A DNA stretch of 64,000 nt from Rhodococcus rhodochrous (GCF_014854695.1 NZ_CP027557.1:372001-436000), one strand, 5' to 3'; counted from the first letter of the stretch, positions 45,699-55,083 are shown. Numbers and translations: made by a program. The notes: generated by a model from the sequence alone, not told the origin.

Positions 45699-45734
45699 GA
45701 AGGGCTCCCGACGCCACGGCGTCGGGAGCCCTTC
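45699..45734. terminator. Terminator after fadB
   Basis: A perfect 16-bp stem GAAGGGCTCCCGACGC/GCGTCGGGAGCCCTTC with a 4-nt loop lies between the convergent fadB and methyltransferase genes, so it can serve both strands. Confidence 0.9.
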
Positions 45735-45764
45735 CCGTTCGTAGGTGACCAGGCTCGTAGGTGA

Positions 45765-47072
45765 CTAGGCGACCCACCAGGGGCGCAGCGGCGTCTGCGG
45801 CCTCTTGTCGTCGCCGAGCTTGACCGCGAGCACCTGGTGCAGCTGCACCACGTTGCGTTCGAAGCCGAGGCGCGAGCCGGCCATGTACAGGCCCCACAGG
45901 CGGGCCGTGCCCTCACCGACCTCGGCGACGCAGGCCTCCCAGTGCTTCTCGAGATACTCGCACCAGCCCTTCAGTGTCAGGGCGTAGTGCTCGCGCAGGT
46001 TCTCCTCGTGCATCACCTCGAAGCCGACGTTCTGCGCCTCGGTGATGATGCGCCCCGAACCGGTGAGCTCCCCGTCGGGGAAGACGTACCGGTCGATGAA
46101 CCCGCCGGCCTTGGCGCGGGTGTTGTTGGTCGGCCGGGTGATGCAGTGGTTGAGCAGCAGACCGCCCACCCGCAGCTTGCTGTGGAGGAACCGGAAGTAG
46201 GCCGGGTAGTTGGCGACACCGATGTGCTCGGTCAGGCCGATCGACGAGATGGCGTCGAATCCTTCCTCGGGCACGTCGCGGTAGTCGGAGTGCCGGACCT
46301 CCGCCAGGTCGCTCAGGCCCTCCTCGACGATGGCCCTCTGTGCCCACTCGGCCTGCTCCTTGGAGAGCGTCACGCCGAGGGTCTTCACACCGCGCCGAGC
46401 GGCGTAACGCACCATTCCGCCCCAGCCGCAACCGATGTCGAGCAGGCGGTCGCCCGGCTTCAGCCGCAGCTTCTCGAAGACCAGACGGTACTTGTTCTCC
46501 TGGGCCTCCTCGAGGCTCTGGTTCTCGGATTCGAAGACGGCGCAGGTGTACGTCATCGAGGGCCCGAGGACGTACTCGTAGAACTCGTTGGACACGTCGT
46601 AGTGGTGATGGATGACCTCGGCGTCGCGCGACTTCGAGTGCCGCAGGCCCTCGGCGATGCGGCGCCAGCGCGGCAGGTGCTCCTGCGGCGGCGGTGCGAT
46701 CGGCTTGAGCAGTTCGGTGCCGAGCGACCGGGCGATCTGCGCGAGGATACGTGCCGGGGGGCGCTCGAAGTGCAGGTCGCCGAGCGAGGCGAGCAACTCG
46801 TAGGGGTTGCCGGGATGCACTCCCTTCGCCTGGAGATCGCCCGAGATGTACGCCCGCGCCATGCCCAGATCGCCGGGGGCCGTGGCGATGTACGTCGCGC
46901 CCTTGGGCGATGCGAGATGCAGACCGTAGGGGGAATCCTCGGGACCGGCCGCCGATCCGTCGTAGGCCGTGAAGCGCAGCGGCATGTCGCCGCCGGTCAC
47001 GATCTCCACGATCCGGGCGAGTGCGAGCTTGTCCTCGGTGGACCGATCGTTCTCGGTCTTGAATATGGTCAC
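45765..47072 (-). CDS. Cyclopropane/branched fatty-acid methyltransferase (Rv3720 type)
   Basis: A 435-residue SAM-dependent methyltransferase of the cyclopropane-fatty-acid synthase family. The SAM motif is LLDIGCGWGGMVRYAA, with HHHYDVSNEFYEYVLGPSMTYTCA and the bicarbonate-site region SIGLTEHIG. It methylates double bonds of phospholipid acyl chains at the membrane surface. Its ATG overlaps the stop of the FAD-oxidase gene, the same pair of activities that in mycolata makes 10-methyl branched acids (methylation to a methylene acid, then reduction). It is orthologous by position to Rv3720. Confidence 0.9.
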   Translation of the reverse strand: MTIFKTENDRSTEDKLALARIVEIVTGGDMPLRFTAYDGSAAGPEDSPYGLHLASPKGATYIATAPGDLGMARAYISGDLQAKGVHPGNPYELLASLGDLHFERPPARILAQIARSLGTELLKPIAPPPQEHLPRWRRIAEGLRHSKSRDAEVIHHHYDVSNEFYEYVLGPSMTYTCAVFESENQSLEEAQENKYRLVFEKLRLKPGDRLLDIGCGWGGMVRYAARRGVKTLGVTLSKEQAEWAQRAIVEEGLSDLAEVRHSDYRDVPEEGFDAISSIGLTEHIGVANYPAYFRFLHSKLRVGGLLLNHCITRPTNNTRAKAGGFIDRYVFPDGELTGSGRIITEAQNVGFEVMHEENLREHYALTLKGWCEYLEKHWEACVAEVGEGTARLWGLYMAGSRLGFERNVVQLHQVLAVKLGDDKRPQTPLRPWWVA

Positions 47073-48529
47073 TTTCGTTGCACCGCCTTCGAAAACAGGT
47101 CCAGTAGACGGGACCGAGGGTCGTATTTCTGCTCGAGAGCGGGGTATTCACCACCGCCGTAATAAAGTTTCTCGAACTCGTCCTTCGAGTAGTAGGAGTC
47201 CGAGTAGAGCGATTTGTGCCCGTCGAGTTCGGCGACCTTCTTCTCGATCAACCGGTTGGCGGCGCCCTCCTCGGCGCCGGGCACGATGGGAACGGACGAC
47301 CAGAACCCGACGTTCACATAGGCGCGCTTCGGCTCGAGCGGGTACAGCGGCCAGGGACGCTGGGCGTCCGAGGTGCTCGGACGACCGGCGTCCGGGGACG
47401 ACTCGATGTCGCGCAATTTCAAGGGGCACAACCAGATCGGCTCGATGGGAATCTCGTCGAGGAACCACTCGACGAACTCCTGCGTGCGTTCGAGCGGGAC
47501 CTCGATGTCCTGCACGACGCGTTCGCGGGGCGGATTGCCCTTGCGTGCCTCGATCCGGTCGGCCACCGAGTACTTGTGGTCGAGCGCGATGAGCTTCCAG
47601 TAGAAACTGCTGCGCAGCAACTGCTTCGGCCACAGCCGGCGGATCTTCGGGTTCTGGGCACCGAAAGCTCGTGAGCACCAGAACCAGTCGGTGTCCCACC
47701 GCCACAGATAGTCGCGGATCGTGAGCCGATCCTTCTTGGGGCGGTTGACGGAGACGTGCTGGATCGACCGGTAGTAGATGTCCTGCCCGGTGTAATCGCT
47801 GACAGGGCCCGGCTCGTCGGTCTGCGTGCCGAGCGTCAGGTAGCTCTCGGTCGCGGAGAAGACGACGCCGTCGAGGTAGTCGACCGGCGTGCCGTCCCAG
47901 GTCCGCTCGTCGACGATCCGCGCGAGAGCGGACTGCAGATCGGCGATCGTGTCGAAACGCAGGTGACGCAGCGCGACGAAACGCTTCACCGGTTCGAGTT
48001 CGATGCGCAGGCGCGTGGCGTACCCGAGCGAACCGTACGAGTTGGGGAAGCCGTGGAACAGGTCGGCGTGCTCACCCTCGGGACGGGCCGTGACGATCTC
48101 GCCGGACCCGGTGAGGATGTCCATCTCGAGCACCGACTCGTGGGGGAGACCGTTGCGGAAGGACGTGGACTCGATGCCGAGCCCGGTGACGGCGCCGCCG
48201 AGTGTGATCGTCTTCAGCTGCGGGACGACCAACGGTGCGAGGCCGTAGGGCAGGGTCGCGTCGACGAGGTCCTCGTAGGTGCACATGCCGGCGACGTCGG
48301 CGGTGCGGGCCTGCGGGTCGACGGAGATGACACCGCCGAGACCGGAGACGTCGAGCCCCGGCGCGTTCACCGCGGCGCGGGCTCGGAAGAGGTTCGACGT
48401 CTTCTTCGCGAGTCGCACGGGCGCGTCGGCCGGAATCGCGCTGTACGAGCGCAGCAGACGATCTACACCCTGGCGGTGTACCGCCTCCCCGTACGGGACC
48501 TTCACACCTGACGATCTCGGCATCTGCAT
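47069..48529 (-). CDS. FAD-binding oxidoreductase (Rv3719 type)
   Basis: A 486-residue protein with a PCMH-type FAD domain: GLGGVISVDPQARTADVAGMCTYEDLV, LVVPQLKTITLGGAVTGLGIES and GSLGYATRLRIELEP. The C-terminal half resembles the DIMINUTO/DWARF1 and alditol-oxidase-like group. With the overlapping methyltransferase it parallels the FAD reductase/methyltransferase pair that makes tuberculostearic-type acids. GAAGGAG lies 4 bp before ATG 48529 and 10 bp before ATG 48523; either could be used. It is divergent from the SRPBCC gene. Confidence 0.88.
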   Translation of the reverse strand: MQMPRSSGVKVPYGEAVHRQGVDRLLRSYSAIPADAPVRLAKKTSNLFRARAAVNAPGLDVSGLGGVISVDPQARTADVAGMCTYEDLVDATLPYGLAPLVVPQLKTITLGGAVTGLGIESTSFRNGLPHESVLEMDILTGSGEIVTARPEGEHADLFHGFPNSYGSLGYATRLRIELEPVKRFVALRHLRFDTIADLQSALARIVDERTWDGTPVDYLDGVVFSATESYLTLGTQTDEPGPVSDYTGQDIYYRSIQHVSVNRPKKDRLTIRDYLWRWDTDWFWCSRAFGAQNPKIRRLWPKQLLRSSFYWKLIALDHKYSVADRIEARKGNPPRERVVQDIEVPLERTQEFVEWFLDEIPIEPIWLCPLKLRDIESSPDAGRPSTSDAQRPWPLYPLEPKRAYVNVGFWSSVPIVPGAEEGAANRLIEKKVAELDGHKSLYSDSYYSKDEFEKLYYGGGEYPALEQKYDPRSRLLDLFSKAVQRK

Positions 48530-48678
48530 TCGACTCCTTCGGAGCGGCGCATCAGTAGGCACGTCCACAATAGACCCGGCGGTCGCATCCGTCCCGGAAC
48601 GCGCAGGGCAGGATGGATGCTGTCGTCACAGGCACATTCGAGCCCGCATCAGCAGGGAAGAAGCAGAAGGAGTCGTTC

Positions 48679-49113
48679 ATGGCACAGGTCAGCGCAAGCA
48701 GTTCGATCCAGTTGGCGGCAGCTCCCGAGGCGGTGCTCACCGCCCTGGCCGACTACGAGACCGTGCGCCCGCGCATCCTCACCGAGCACTACCGCGACTA
48801 CCGCGTGATCTCCGGCGGCCGCGGCGACGGCACCGTCGTGCACTGGATCCTCCAGGCCACGGAGAAGCGTCAGCGCGACGTGCAGGCCACCGTGTCGGTG
48901 AAGGGCAGTACCGTCACGGAGACGGATGCCAACTCCTCGCTCGTGACGACCTACAGCGTCGTGCCGAACGGGACGGGTTCGACGGTCGTGGTGCTCACGC
49001 AGTGGCAGGGCGCCGGCGGCGTCAAGGGTTTCTTCGAGAAGACGTTCGCGCCGCTCGGCCTGAAGAAGATCCAGCAGCAGGTGCTCGAGAACCTGAAGAA
49101 GGAAGTCGACTGA
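48679..49113 (+). CDS. SRPBCC (START-like) family protein (Rv3718c type)
   Basis: A 144-residue lipid-binding-fold protein with AGAAGGAG before ATG 48679. It starts QVSASSSIQLAAAPEAVLTALADYETVRPRIL in outline and ends with a long helix FFEKTFAPLGLKKIQQQVLENL, the standard START-like layout with a hydrophobic cavity. The ligand is unknown. It sits between the FAD-oxidase and YbaB genes exactly as its mycobacterial counterpart does, except that the amidase Rv3717 found there is absent here. Confidence 0.85.
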   Translation: MAQVSASSSIQLAAAPEAVLTALADYETVRPRILTEHYRDYRVISGGRGDGTVVHWILQATEKRQRDVQATVSVKGSTVTETDANSSLVTTYSVVPNGTGSTVVVLTQWQGAGGVKGFFEKTFAPLGLKKIQQQVLENLKKEVD

Positions 49114-49199
49114 GCCCGGTTCCGTCGACCTCGGCGTCTGTGCCGACCCCGATGCGCGGCGACTAGGCTGGCATCACAAACGTGCAGAAAGGACGTGCC

Positions 49200-49541
49200 G
49201 TGCAACCCGGTGGTGGAATGCCCGACATGCAGCAACTCCTCGCTCAGGCCCAGCAGATGCAGCAGCAGCTCGTCGCTGCGCAGAACGAGATGGCGCAGGC
49301 AGAGGTCACCGGCCAGGCCGGCGGTGGCCTCGTGACGGCGACGGTGAAGGGCACGGGCGAGGTCGTGTCCGTGAAGATCGATCCGAAGGTCGTCGACCCC
49401 GAGGACGTCGAGACCCTGCAGGATCTCGTGGTCGGTGCGATCGCCGACGCCTCGGCGAAGGCTCAGGAGATCGCGGCCGAGAAGCTCGGTCCGCTCGCGG
49501 GTGGGCTCGGCGGCGGAATCCCCGGCCTGCCCGGTTTCTAG
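49200..49541 (+). CDS. ybaB: YbaB/EbfC nucleoid-associated protein
   Basis: A 113-residue protein with GAAAGGA 7 bp before GTG 49200. It contains [19 protein letters not shown] (N-terminal dimer helix), the central sheet [18 protein letters not shown] and the [19 protein letters not shown] helix. The C-terminus is Gly-rich. YbaB dimers bind DNA and are nearly always encoded next to recR, as here (9 bp gap), and downstream of dnaX in most bacteria. An upstream GTG at 49182 is in frame but less well placed. Confidence 0.93.
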   Translation: MQPGGGMPDMQQLLAQAQQMQQQLVAAQNEMAQAEVTGQAGGGLVTATVKGTGEVVSVKIDPKVVDPEDVETLQDLVVGAIADASAKAQEIAAEKLGPLAGGLGGGIPGLPGF

Positions 49542-49550
49542 AGGTCGGCG

Positions 49551-50159
49551 TTGTACGAAGGACCGGTACAGGACCTCATCGACGAGCTGGGCAAACTTCC
49601 GGGCGTCGGCCCGAAGAGTGCCCAGCGCATCGCGTTCCACCTGCTCTCGGTCGAGCCGCCCGAGATCGACCGCCTGCAGGCGGCGCTGCAGCGGATTCGC
49701 GACGGCGTGCAGTTCTGCGAGGTCTGCGGAACGGTCTCCGACCAGCAGCGTTGCCGCATCTGCTCCGATCCTCGCCGCGACCGCACAGTGATCTGCGTGG
49801 TCGAGGAACCGAAGGACGTGCAGGCGATCGAACGCACCCGTGAGTTCCGGGGGCGCTATCACGTCCTCGGTGGTGCGCTCGACCCGCTCAACGGCGTCGG
49901 CCCCGACCAGCTGCACATCCGCGAACTGCTCACCCGCATCGGCAATCAGGAGGACGGCGTCGACGTCTCCGAGGTGATCATCGCGACCGACCCCAACACG
50001 GAGGGCGAGGCGACGGCCACCTATCTGGTGCGCATGCTGCGCGACTTCCCGGGGCTGAGCGTCACCCGTCTGGCCTCGGGTCTGCCGATGGGTGGCGATC
50101 TCGAGTTCGCCGACGAGCTGACGCTCGGACGGGCGTTGTCGGGGAGGCGGGCGATGTGA
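49551..50159 (+). CDS. recR: Recombination mediator RecR
   Basis: A 202-residue protein beginning at TTG 49551. Domains in order: helix-hairpin-helix ([20 protein letters not shown]), zinc finger with four Cys ([16 protein letters not shown]), Toprim ([32 protein letters not shown]) and Walker-B-like tail. With RecO it loads RecA on single-stranded gaps. The stop overlaps the GTG of the TetR gene (GTGA). Confidence 0.96.
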   Translation: MYEGPVQDLIDELGKLPGVGPKSAQRIAFHLLSVEPPEIDRLQAALQRIRDGVQFCEVCGTVSDQQRCRICSDPRRDRTVICVVEEPKDVQAIERTREFRGRYHVLGGALDPLNGVGPDQLHIRELLTRIGNQEDGVDVSEVIIATDPNTEGEATATYLVRMLRDFPGLSVTRLASGLPMGGDLEFADELTLGRALSGRRAM

Positions 50160-50755
50160 CCGTGCGCAGCACGGAGGCATCGCACCGGGGTGAGCCGGAG
50201 AAGCGTCGCCGGACTTCCGACGAGACCAGGAAGTTGATCATCGACGCTGCGGGGAAGGCGTTCGCGACGCGCCCCTACCGCGACATCACGCTCAAGGACA
50301 TCGCGGAGGAAGCGGGAGTCAGCGCACCGCTGATCATCAAGTACTTCGGCTCGAAGGAGCAGTTGTACGAGGAGCTCGTCGACTTCCAGTACGGCGCGCA
50401 GGTGCTGTTCGACGGACCGCTCGAGAGCCTGGGGGAGCGGATGGTCGCGATGCTCGCCCGCCCGCTCGAGCCCTACAAGCCGTTGTCGATGAACATCCTG
50501 TTCATGAGCGGGGGCAGCGAGGAGAGCAACCGCATGCTCCGCGACAACTACTCCGCGCAGATGGTCGACGCGCTCGCCGCGCGGCTACCGGGGCCGGATG
50601 CCCGTCTCCGGGCCGAGCTGGCGATGTCGGCGGTGATGGGGTTGGCGATCATGCGGCGCCGCATGATGCAGGAGCGCGCGACCGGCACGGTCGAGGAAGT
50701 CGTGGCCATGTACGCGCCGCTGGTCCAGCGGTTGCTCGACGGAGACGGTTCTTAG
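50156..50755 (+). CDS. TetR/AcrR-family regulator
   Basis: A 199-residue protein from GTG 50156. The HTH reads [31 protein letters not shown] after a basic N-terminus ([12 protein letters not shown]). The C-terminal domain matches the TetR_C_16-like group with its Met-rich helices. It is translationally coupled to recR but functionally most likely governs the MFS gene 98 bp downstream, because an 18-bp perfect palindrome lies between them. Confidence 0.9.
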   Translation: MTVRSTEASHRGEPEKRRRTSDETRKLIIDAAGKAFATRPYRDITLKDIAEEAGVSAPLIIKYFGSKEQLYEELVDFQYGAQVLFDGPLESLGERMVAMLARPLEPYKPLSMNILFMSGGSEESNRMLRDNYSAQMVDALAARLPGPDARLRAELAMSAVMGLAIMRRRMMQERATGTVEEVVAMYAPLVQRLLDGDGS

Positions 50756-50787
50756 CAGCACGAATGACCTTGGTCACTCCTCTTGAG

Positions 50788-50829
50788 GGTAAATAGCCGT
50801 TCACCTAATGTGGTGAACGGCTATTTACC
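50788..50829. promoter_or_regulatory. Perfect 18-bp inverted repeat between tetR and the MFS gene
   Basis: GGTAAATAGCCGTTCACC (50788-50805) and its exact reverse complement (50812-50829) are separated by TAATGT. No T-run follows, and the right arm ends 23 bp before the MFS start, which fits an operator for two TetR dimers better than a terminator. Confidence 0.7.
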
Positions 50830-50852
50830 TGTTTGTCGAGGAGGGGGTGTCG

Positions 50853-52349
50853 ATGTCGATCTCGCTCCCCCTACGCCTGCACGTGGCGGGTAGGTCCGCC
50901 TCCGCGCCGACGCGCTCGGCGTCCGGAACGAAGAAGGCGAGCGGACCGGCGGAGAAGAAGACGCGTAACCTGCGGCATCTCGTCTTCCCGGTTCTCGCGG
51001 TCGGTGCCGTCTTCCAGGCCATCATGCAGACCGTCATGGTCCCGCTCCTGCCGAGCATGCCGGGCTTCACCGGCGCCGGACCCACCGCCGTGTCGTGGCT
51101 GGTGACGAGCACCCTGCTGGTCGGTGCGGTGATGACGCCCATCTTCGGCCGTCTCGCCGACATGATCGGCAAGAAGCGGATGCTCCTCATCGCGTTCTCG
51201 CTCATGACCCTCGGCTCGCTGATCTGCGCGCTGACCTCGGACATCGGACTGCTCATCGTCGCCCGTGGCCTGCAGGGCGCCGGCGCGGCGGTGCTGCCGA
51301 TCGGCATGGCGATCCTCCGCGAGGTCCTGCCCCGTGAGCACGTGGAGCGCTCGATCGCGATGCTCAGCTCCACCCTCGGCATCGGCACCGCGGTCGGCAT
51401 CCCGTTCGCGGCCGCCATCGTCCAGTTCGCCGACTGGCACCTGCTCTTCTGGATCACCGCCGCCATCGGCGCCGGTGTCGCCCTCGCGGCGTGGATCGTC
51501 ATCCCGGAATCGGACACCCGCACCGGCGGTCGCTTCGACGCCGTGGGCGCCGCCGGCCTGTCCGCCGCCCTGGTGTGCCTGCTCGTGCCCATCACCCAGG
51601 GCAGCACGTGGGGCTGGACGAGCCCCGCGGTGCTGCTCTCGTTCGCAGCGTCGGTGCTGCTGTTCGTGCTTTGGGGCGTGCAGCAGCTGCGCAACCGCAA
51701 CCCGCTCGTCGACCTGCGTGTCTCGGCCCACCGTTCCGTCCTCGCGCCGCACCTGTCGGCACTGCTCGTCGGGTTCGCCTTCTACGGCAACACCCTCATC
51801 ACCACGCAGCTTCTGCAGGCGTCGTCCGAGCACGGAGCCGGATACGACCTGACCATCCTCCAGGCCGCGGCCTGTCAGCTCGCCGCGAGCTTCGCGATGA
51901 TGATCTTCGCGATCGTGGCCTCCCGGATTACCGAGCGTTTCGGACCCAAGATCACGATCATGACCGGCGCGGTCTTCCTGCTCGCCGGTTACAGCGTCCA
52001 CGCGGTGCCCGGAAAACCGCTGGGGCTCGTGGTCGCCGCCATCTTCGTCGCGGCCATCGGCACGTCGCTCGTGTACTGCACGCTGCCGGTGCTCCTGCTC
52101 GGCGCGGTGCCGCTGTCGCAGAACGCCGCGGCGAACGGCGTCAACGTCCTGCTCCGCACCGTGGGCAGCACCGTCTGCAGCGCGGTCGTCGCCTCGGTGC
52201 TCGCGGCCCACACCCTCGCAGGCGGGCTCGGCATCGGCACCGCGGGTTTCGTGATCGCCTATCTCGTGTGCGCCGGCTGCGCCGTGGTCGTCTTCGTCTC
52301 GGGCTTCGCGCTCCCGTCGAAGCAGGCCCTGCGGCCGGTCGGGAACTGA
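50853..52349 (+). CDS. MFS drug/solute exporter (DHA2-like)
   Basis: A 498-residue transporter with GAGGAGGGG before ATG 50853 (GTG 50847 is an alternative). After a 40-residue basic leader there are about 14 membrane segments; motif A is GRLADMIGKKRM, and the antiporter motif C-like GIGTAVGIPFAAAIV follows helix 5. Repression by the upstream TetR through the 18-bp palindrome is likely, with induction by the exported compound. A hairpin follows the gene. Confidence 0.88.
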   Translation: MSISLPLRLHVAGRSASAPTRSASGTKKASGPAEKKTRNLRHLVFPVLAVGAVFQAIMQTVMVPLLPSMPGFTGAGPTAVSWLVTSTLLVGAVMTPIFGRLADMIGKKRMLLIAFSLMTLGSLICALTSDIGLLIVARGLQGAGAAVLPIGMAILREVLPREHVERSIAMLSSTLGIGTAVGIPFAAAIVQFADWHLLFWITAAIGAGVALAAWIVIPESDTRTGGRFDAVGAAGLSAALVCLLVPITQGSTWGWTSPAVLLSFAASVLLFVLWGVQQLRNRNPLVDLRVSAHRSVLAPHLSALLVGFAFYGNTLITTQLLQASSEHGAGYDLTILQAAACQLAASFAMMIFAIVASRITERFGPKITIMTGAVFLLAGYSVHAVPGKPLGLVVAAIFVAAIGTSLVYCTLPVLLLGAVPLSQNAAANGVNVLLRTVGSTVCSAVVASVLAAHTLAGGLGIGTAGFVIAYLVCAGCAVVVFVSGFALPSKQALRPVGN

Positions 52350-52377
52350 GCCCGGCCCGCTCCTGCCGGAACAGTTA

Positions 52378-52417
52378 CGGCCCCGCACCCCGGTGATGAA
52401 ACCGGAATGCGGGGCCG
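52378..52417. terminator. Terminator between convergent MFS and DUF2236 genes
   Basis: CGGCCCCGCA and TGCGGGGCCG form a perfect 10-bp stem; an inner CCGGT/ACCGG pairing extends it. Confidence 0.8.
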
Positions 52418-52447
52418 CCCCTCCTGTCCCCCAGGCCTGGCGGTGCG

Positions 52448-53413
52448 TCAGTGTTCGACGCCCAGATCGCTCGGACGGTAACCGAGGGGGTAACCCGGAT
52501 ACGTCCGGTTGGTGGCGTTGCCCGCCGACAGCGACACGCGTCTCTTCGGCAGTCGCCGCACGAACGCCGACCGTGCCCGCAGCGCGCCCTCGACGATCTC
52601 CGTCAGCTGCGGTGAGCTCTTCGGGAAACCGAACGCCGACGCCATGCGGTCGTCGATCAGCGCGAAGACGACCTTCTCGATGCCCTTGTTCAGCACCTTC
52701 GGGTACCACGACTGGAACAGTCGCAGCGTGTAGGTGCCGATGGCGTGGTTGTCGTCGCTGTAGGTGAACTTCTCGCGCTCGTATTCGAGCTTGAACCGGT
52801 GGAACTCCTGGAACGACTCCGGGATGTCCTTGATGCCCATCCGGATGCCCACCTGGCGGTAGAAGTAGAACGACGCCAGGCGCTCCTTCGGGTGCAGGCG
52901 ACGCCACCCGTAGCGGTCGATCCAGTCGAGCGGGTCGTACACGAAGGTCGACAGGACGTACAGCATGTCGTCGTTGTCGATCGAGTACTTGCCGTGCATC
53001 CGGTTGATGTTGCGCAGCGACTCGCGTCCCCGCTCGGCGTCGTAGCCGTGCTCGACGAGCTCGGCCATCAGCAGCGCCGTGTCGTCGTACCGCTTCTGCG
53101 GCCGCTTCTCGAACTCGCCGGTGCGGGCGAGCAGCTCCGAGATGCTGGGCACGCAGTAGGTGCGGAAGAGGGCGAACTCGAGCGACCGCTGGTAGTCCCA
53201 CGGGAACTCGTAACCGGCGGTGATCCGCACGATGTCCTGGTGCTGCGTGACCGGGTCGAGCTCCTCGATCACCTTGACCCAGCCCATCCGGCCACGCTTC
53301 GGGTGCGGGTCCCTGTTCGGGGGTGGGAACGTACCGGCCTTCTCGATACGTGCCTCGGGCTTCGCGACGACGGCGGCCTTCCGGCTGCGGGTACGCGGGG
53401 GAGTGGTCGTCAT
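52448..53413 (-). CDS. DUF2236/MpaB-family oxygenase-like protein
   Basis: A 321-residue helical protein of the family that includes rubber oxygenase Lcp and mycophenolic-acid MpaB. Recognisable segments are DIVRITAGYEFPWDYQRSLEFALFRTY in outline, INRMHGKYSIDNDDMLYVL (probable heme-side His) and WIDRYGWRRLHPKERL. Members use b-type heme and O2 to cleave or oxidise lipophilic substrates. It is 4 bp downstream of an aldehyde dehydrogenase on the same strand, so an oxidative-cleavage product may be the aldehyde passed on. No export signal is seen. Confidence 0.82.
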   Translation of the reverse strand: MTTTPPRTRSRKAAVVAKPEARIEKAGTFPPPNRDPHPKRGRMGWVKVIEELDPVTQHQDIVRITAGYEFPWDYQRSLEFALFRTYCVPSISELLARTGEFEKRPQKRYDDTALLMAELVEHGYDAERGRESLRNINRMHGKYSIDNDDMLYVLSTFVYDPLDWIDRYGWRRLHPKERLASFYFYRQVGIRMGIKDIPESFQEFHRFKLEYEREKFTYSDDNHAIGTYTLRLFQSWYPKVLNKGIEKVVFALIDDRMASAFGFPKSSPQLTEIVEGALRARSAFVRRLPKRRVSLSAGNATNRTYPGYPLGYRPSDLGVEH

Positions 53414-53417
53414 CGGC

Positions 53418-54953
53418 TCACCTTCCGTGCATGAACTCGAGCATCGCCTGCGAGATCTTCAGGTCGCGCTCCGGACGCTCGAGGCTCATGAGCTTGAGCG
53501 GCGAGCGGAACTTCGCCACCGTGACGGACTTGGGACGGCTGAACTCGCGCAGGCCGTCGGCGCCGTGGATGCGGCCGAAGCCGGACTCGCCGATGCCGCC
53601 GAAGGGCAACGAGGCGATGGCGGCGAAGCCGAGCACCGAGTTGACCGACACCATGCCGTTGCGCAGGCGCTCGGCGAGCTGACGGCCCTTCTTCTTGTTG
53701 CGCGTGAAGATCGACGCACCGAGACCGTAGTCGGTGCCGTTCGCGCGTTCGACAGCCTCGTCGAGATCGCGGACCTTGTTGACGACGACCGTCGGGCCGA
53801 AGGTCTCCTCGCACACCGCGGCCGAGGTCTCGGGCACGTCGGTGAGGATGACGGGCTCGACGATGCGCTCCTGCACCGAATCGAGCCCGCCGAGGACGGC
53901 CTTGCCACCGGACTTCAGGGCGTCCTCGATGTGACTGCGCACGATGTCGACCTGGCGCGGAAGCGTCATGGGGCCGTAGGTGGAGTTCTCGTCGCCGCCC
54001 GGCTTCGCGCGCCGGACGGTGGCGGTGAGCTTGTCGAGGAACTCGCGGTAGACCGGCTCCTCGACGTAGATGCGCTCGACACCCGCGCAGGTCTGGCCGG
54101 CGTTACCGAACGCACCGAAGGCGGCGAACTCGACGGCCTCGTCGATGTTCGCGTCGGCCGCGACGATCATCGCGTCCTTGCCGCCGCATTCGGCGACGAG
54201 CGGGGTGAGCGACTCGGCGCACACCGCCATGACCTTGCGGGCGGTGGGGCCGGAGCCGGTGAAGGCGACCTTGTCGACACCCGAACGCACGAGCGTCGAA
54301 CCCGTCTCACCGAGACCGGTGATCACCTGGAAGACCGGCTGGGTGGGGGCGATCGAGTTCCACTTGTCCTCGAGCCATTTCGCGACACCGGGAGTGAGCT
54401 CGCTCGGCTTGAAGACGACGGCGTTGCCGGCGGCCAGCGAGTAGGCGATCGAACCCATCGGGGTGTACACCGGGTAGTTCCAGGGGCCGATCACGCCGAT
54501 GACACCGAGGGGCTTGTACTCGAGGGTCGCGGCCTGGTTGAAGCTCGCGACGCCCGAGGGCACCTTGCGAGGCTTGAGCACCTTCTTGGCGTTCTTGGCC
54601 GCCCAATCGAGGTGCTCGACCGCCAGCATGACTTCGAGGAAGGCGTCGCCGAAGGGCTTGCCGGTCTCCTTCGCCACCACCGATGCGAGCGAGGTCGCGT
54701 CGGACGCGATGGCCTTCTTGAACTCGAGGAGCCAGTCGCGGCGGCCGCGGAAGCCCTGCGCCTCCCACCAGCGAGCGGCGACGCGGGCGCGCTCGACGGC
54801 CGCGCCCACGGCGGCCTCGTCGGCGATCGGATACTCGGCGATCACCTCGCCGTTCCGGGGGTCGAGGCTGGCGAAGGTGTCGGTGTTCGCTGCCGTGGAT
54901 GCCTTGTCCGAACTGCTCTTCGCGTTCTTCGGACTGGTGAGGTTCTGGGTCAT
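53418..54953 (-). CDS. Aldehyde dehydrogenase (acyl/succinate-semialdehyde type)
   Basis: A 511-residue ALDH with AGGAAG before ATG 54953. Glu255 lies in VAECGGKDA and Cys289 in NAGQTCAGVERI; the cofactor motif is FTGSGPTARKV. The C-terminus extends about 25 residues beyond the usual end (SLERPERDLKISQAML), seen in mycobacterial ALDHs linked to lipophilic aldehydes. It is divergent from a GntR gene with a clear ATCACAT operator between, and is co-transcribed with the DUF2236 protein. Confidence 0.9.
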   Translation of the reverse strand: MTQNLTSPKNAKSSSDKASTAANTDTFASLDPRNGEVIAEYPIADEAAVGAAVERARVAARWWEAQGFRGRRDWLLEFKKAIASDATSLASVVAKETGKPFGDAFLEVMLAVEHLDWAAKNAKKVLKPRKVPSGVASFNQAATLEYKPLGVIGVIGPWNYPVYTPMGSIAYSLAAGNAVVFKPSELTPGVAKWLEDKWNSIAPTQPVFQVITGLGETGSTLVRSGVDKVAFTGSGPTARKVMAVCAESLTPLVAECGGKDAMIVAADANIDEAVEFAAFGAFGNAGQTCAGVERIYVEEPVYREFLDKLTATVRRAKPGGDENSTYGPMTLPRQVDIVRSHIEDALKSGGKAVLGGLDSVQERIVEPVILTDVPETSAAVCEETFGPTVVVNKVRDLDEAVERANGTDYGLGASIFTRNKKKGRQLAERLRNGMVSVNSVLGFAAIASLPFGGIGESGFGRIHGADGLREFSRPKSVTVAKFRSPLKLMSLERPERDLKISQAMLEFMHGR

Positions 54954-54977
54954 GTTCGACACTTCCTGGTGGACCAC

Positions 54978-55018
54978 ATCACATATATTTGATGTGATAG
55001 CTGTAGTGGACATCACAT
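54978..55018. promoter_or_regulatory. ATCACAT/ATGTGAT operator in the ALDH-GntR divergent promoter
   Basis: ATCACAT (54978-54984) and ATGTGAT (54992-54998) form a perfect 7-7-7 inverted repeat around ATATTTG; a third half-site ATCACAT is at 55012-55018. The region is AT-rich and between divergent promoters, so it is the likely target of the adjacent GntR regulator. Confidence 0.65.
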
Positions 55019-55083
55019 TAGGCGTTCGCGGGCCAATTGGACAACCCCCGTGCGCAGTTGTCCGGATTCCTACAGGAGACACG

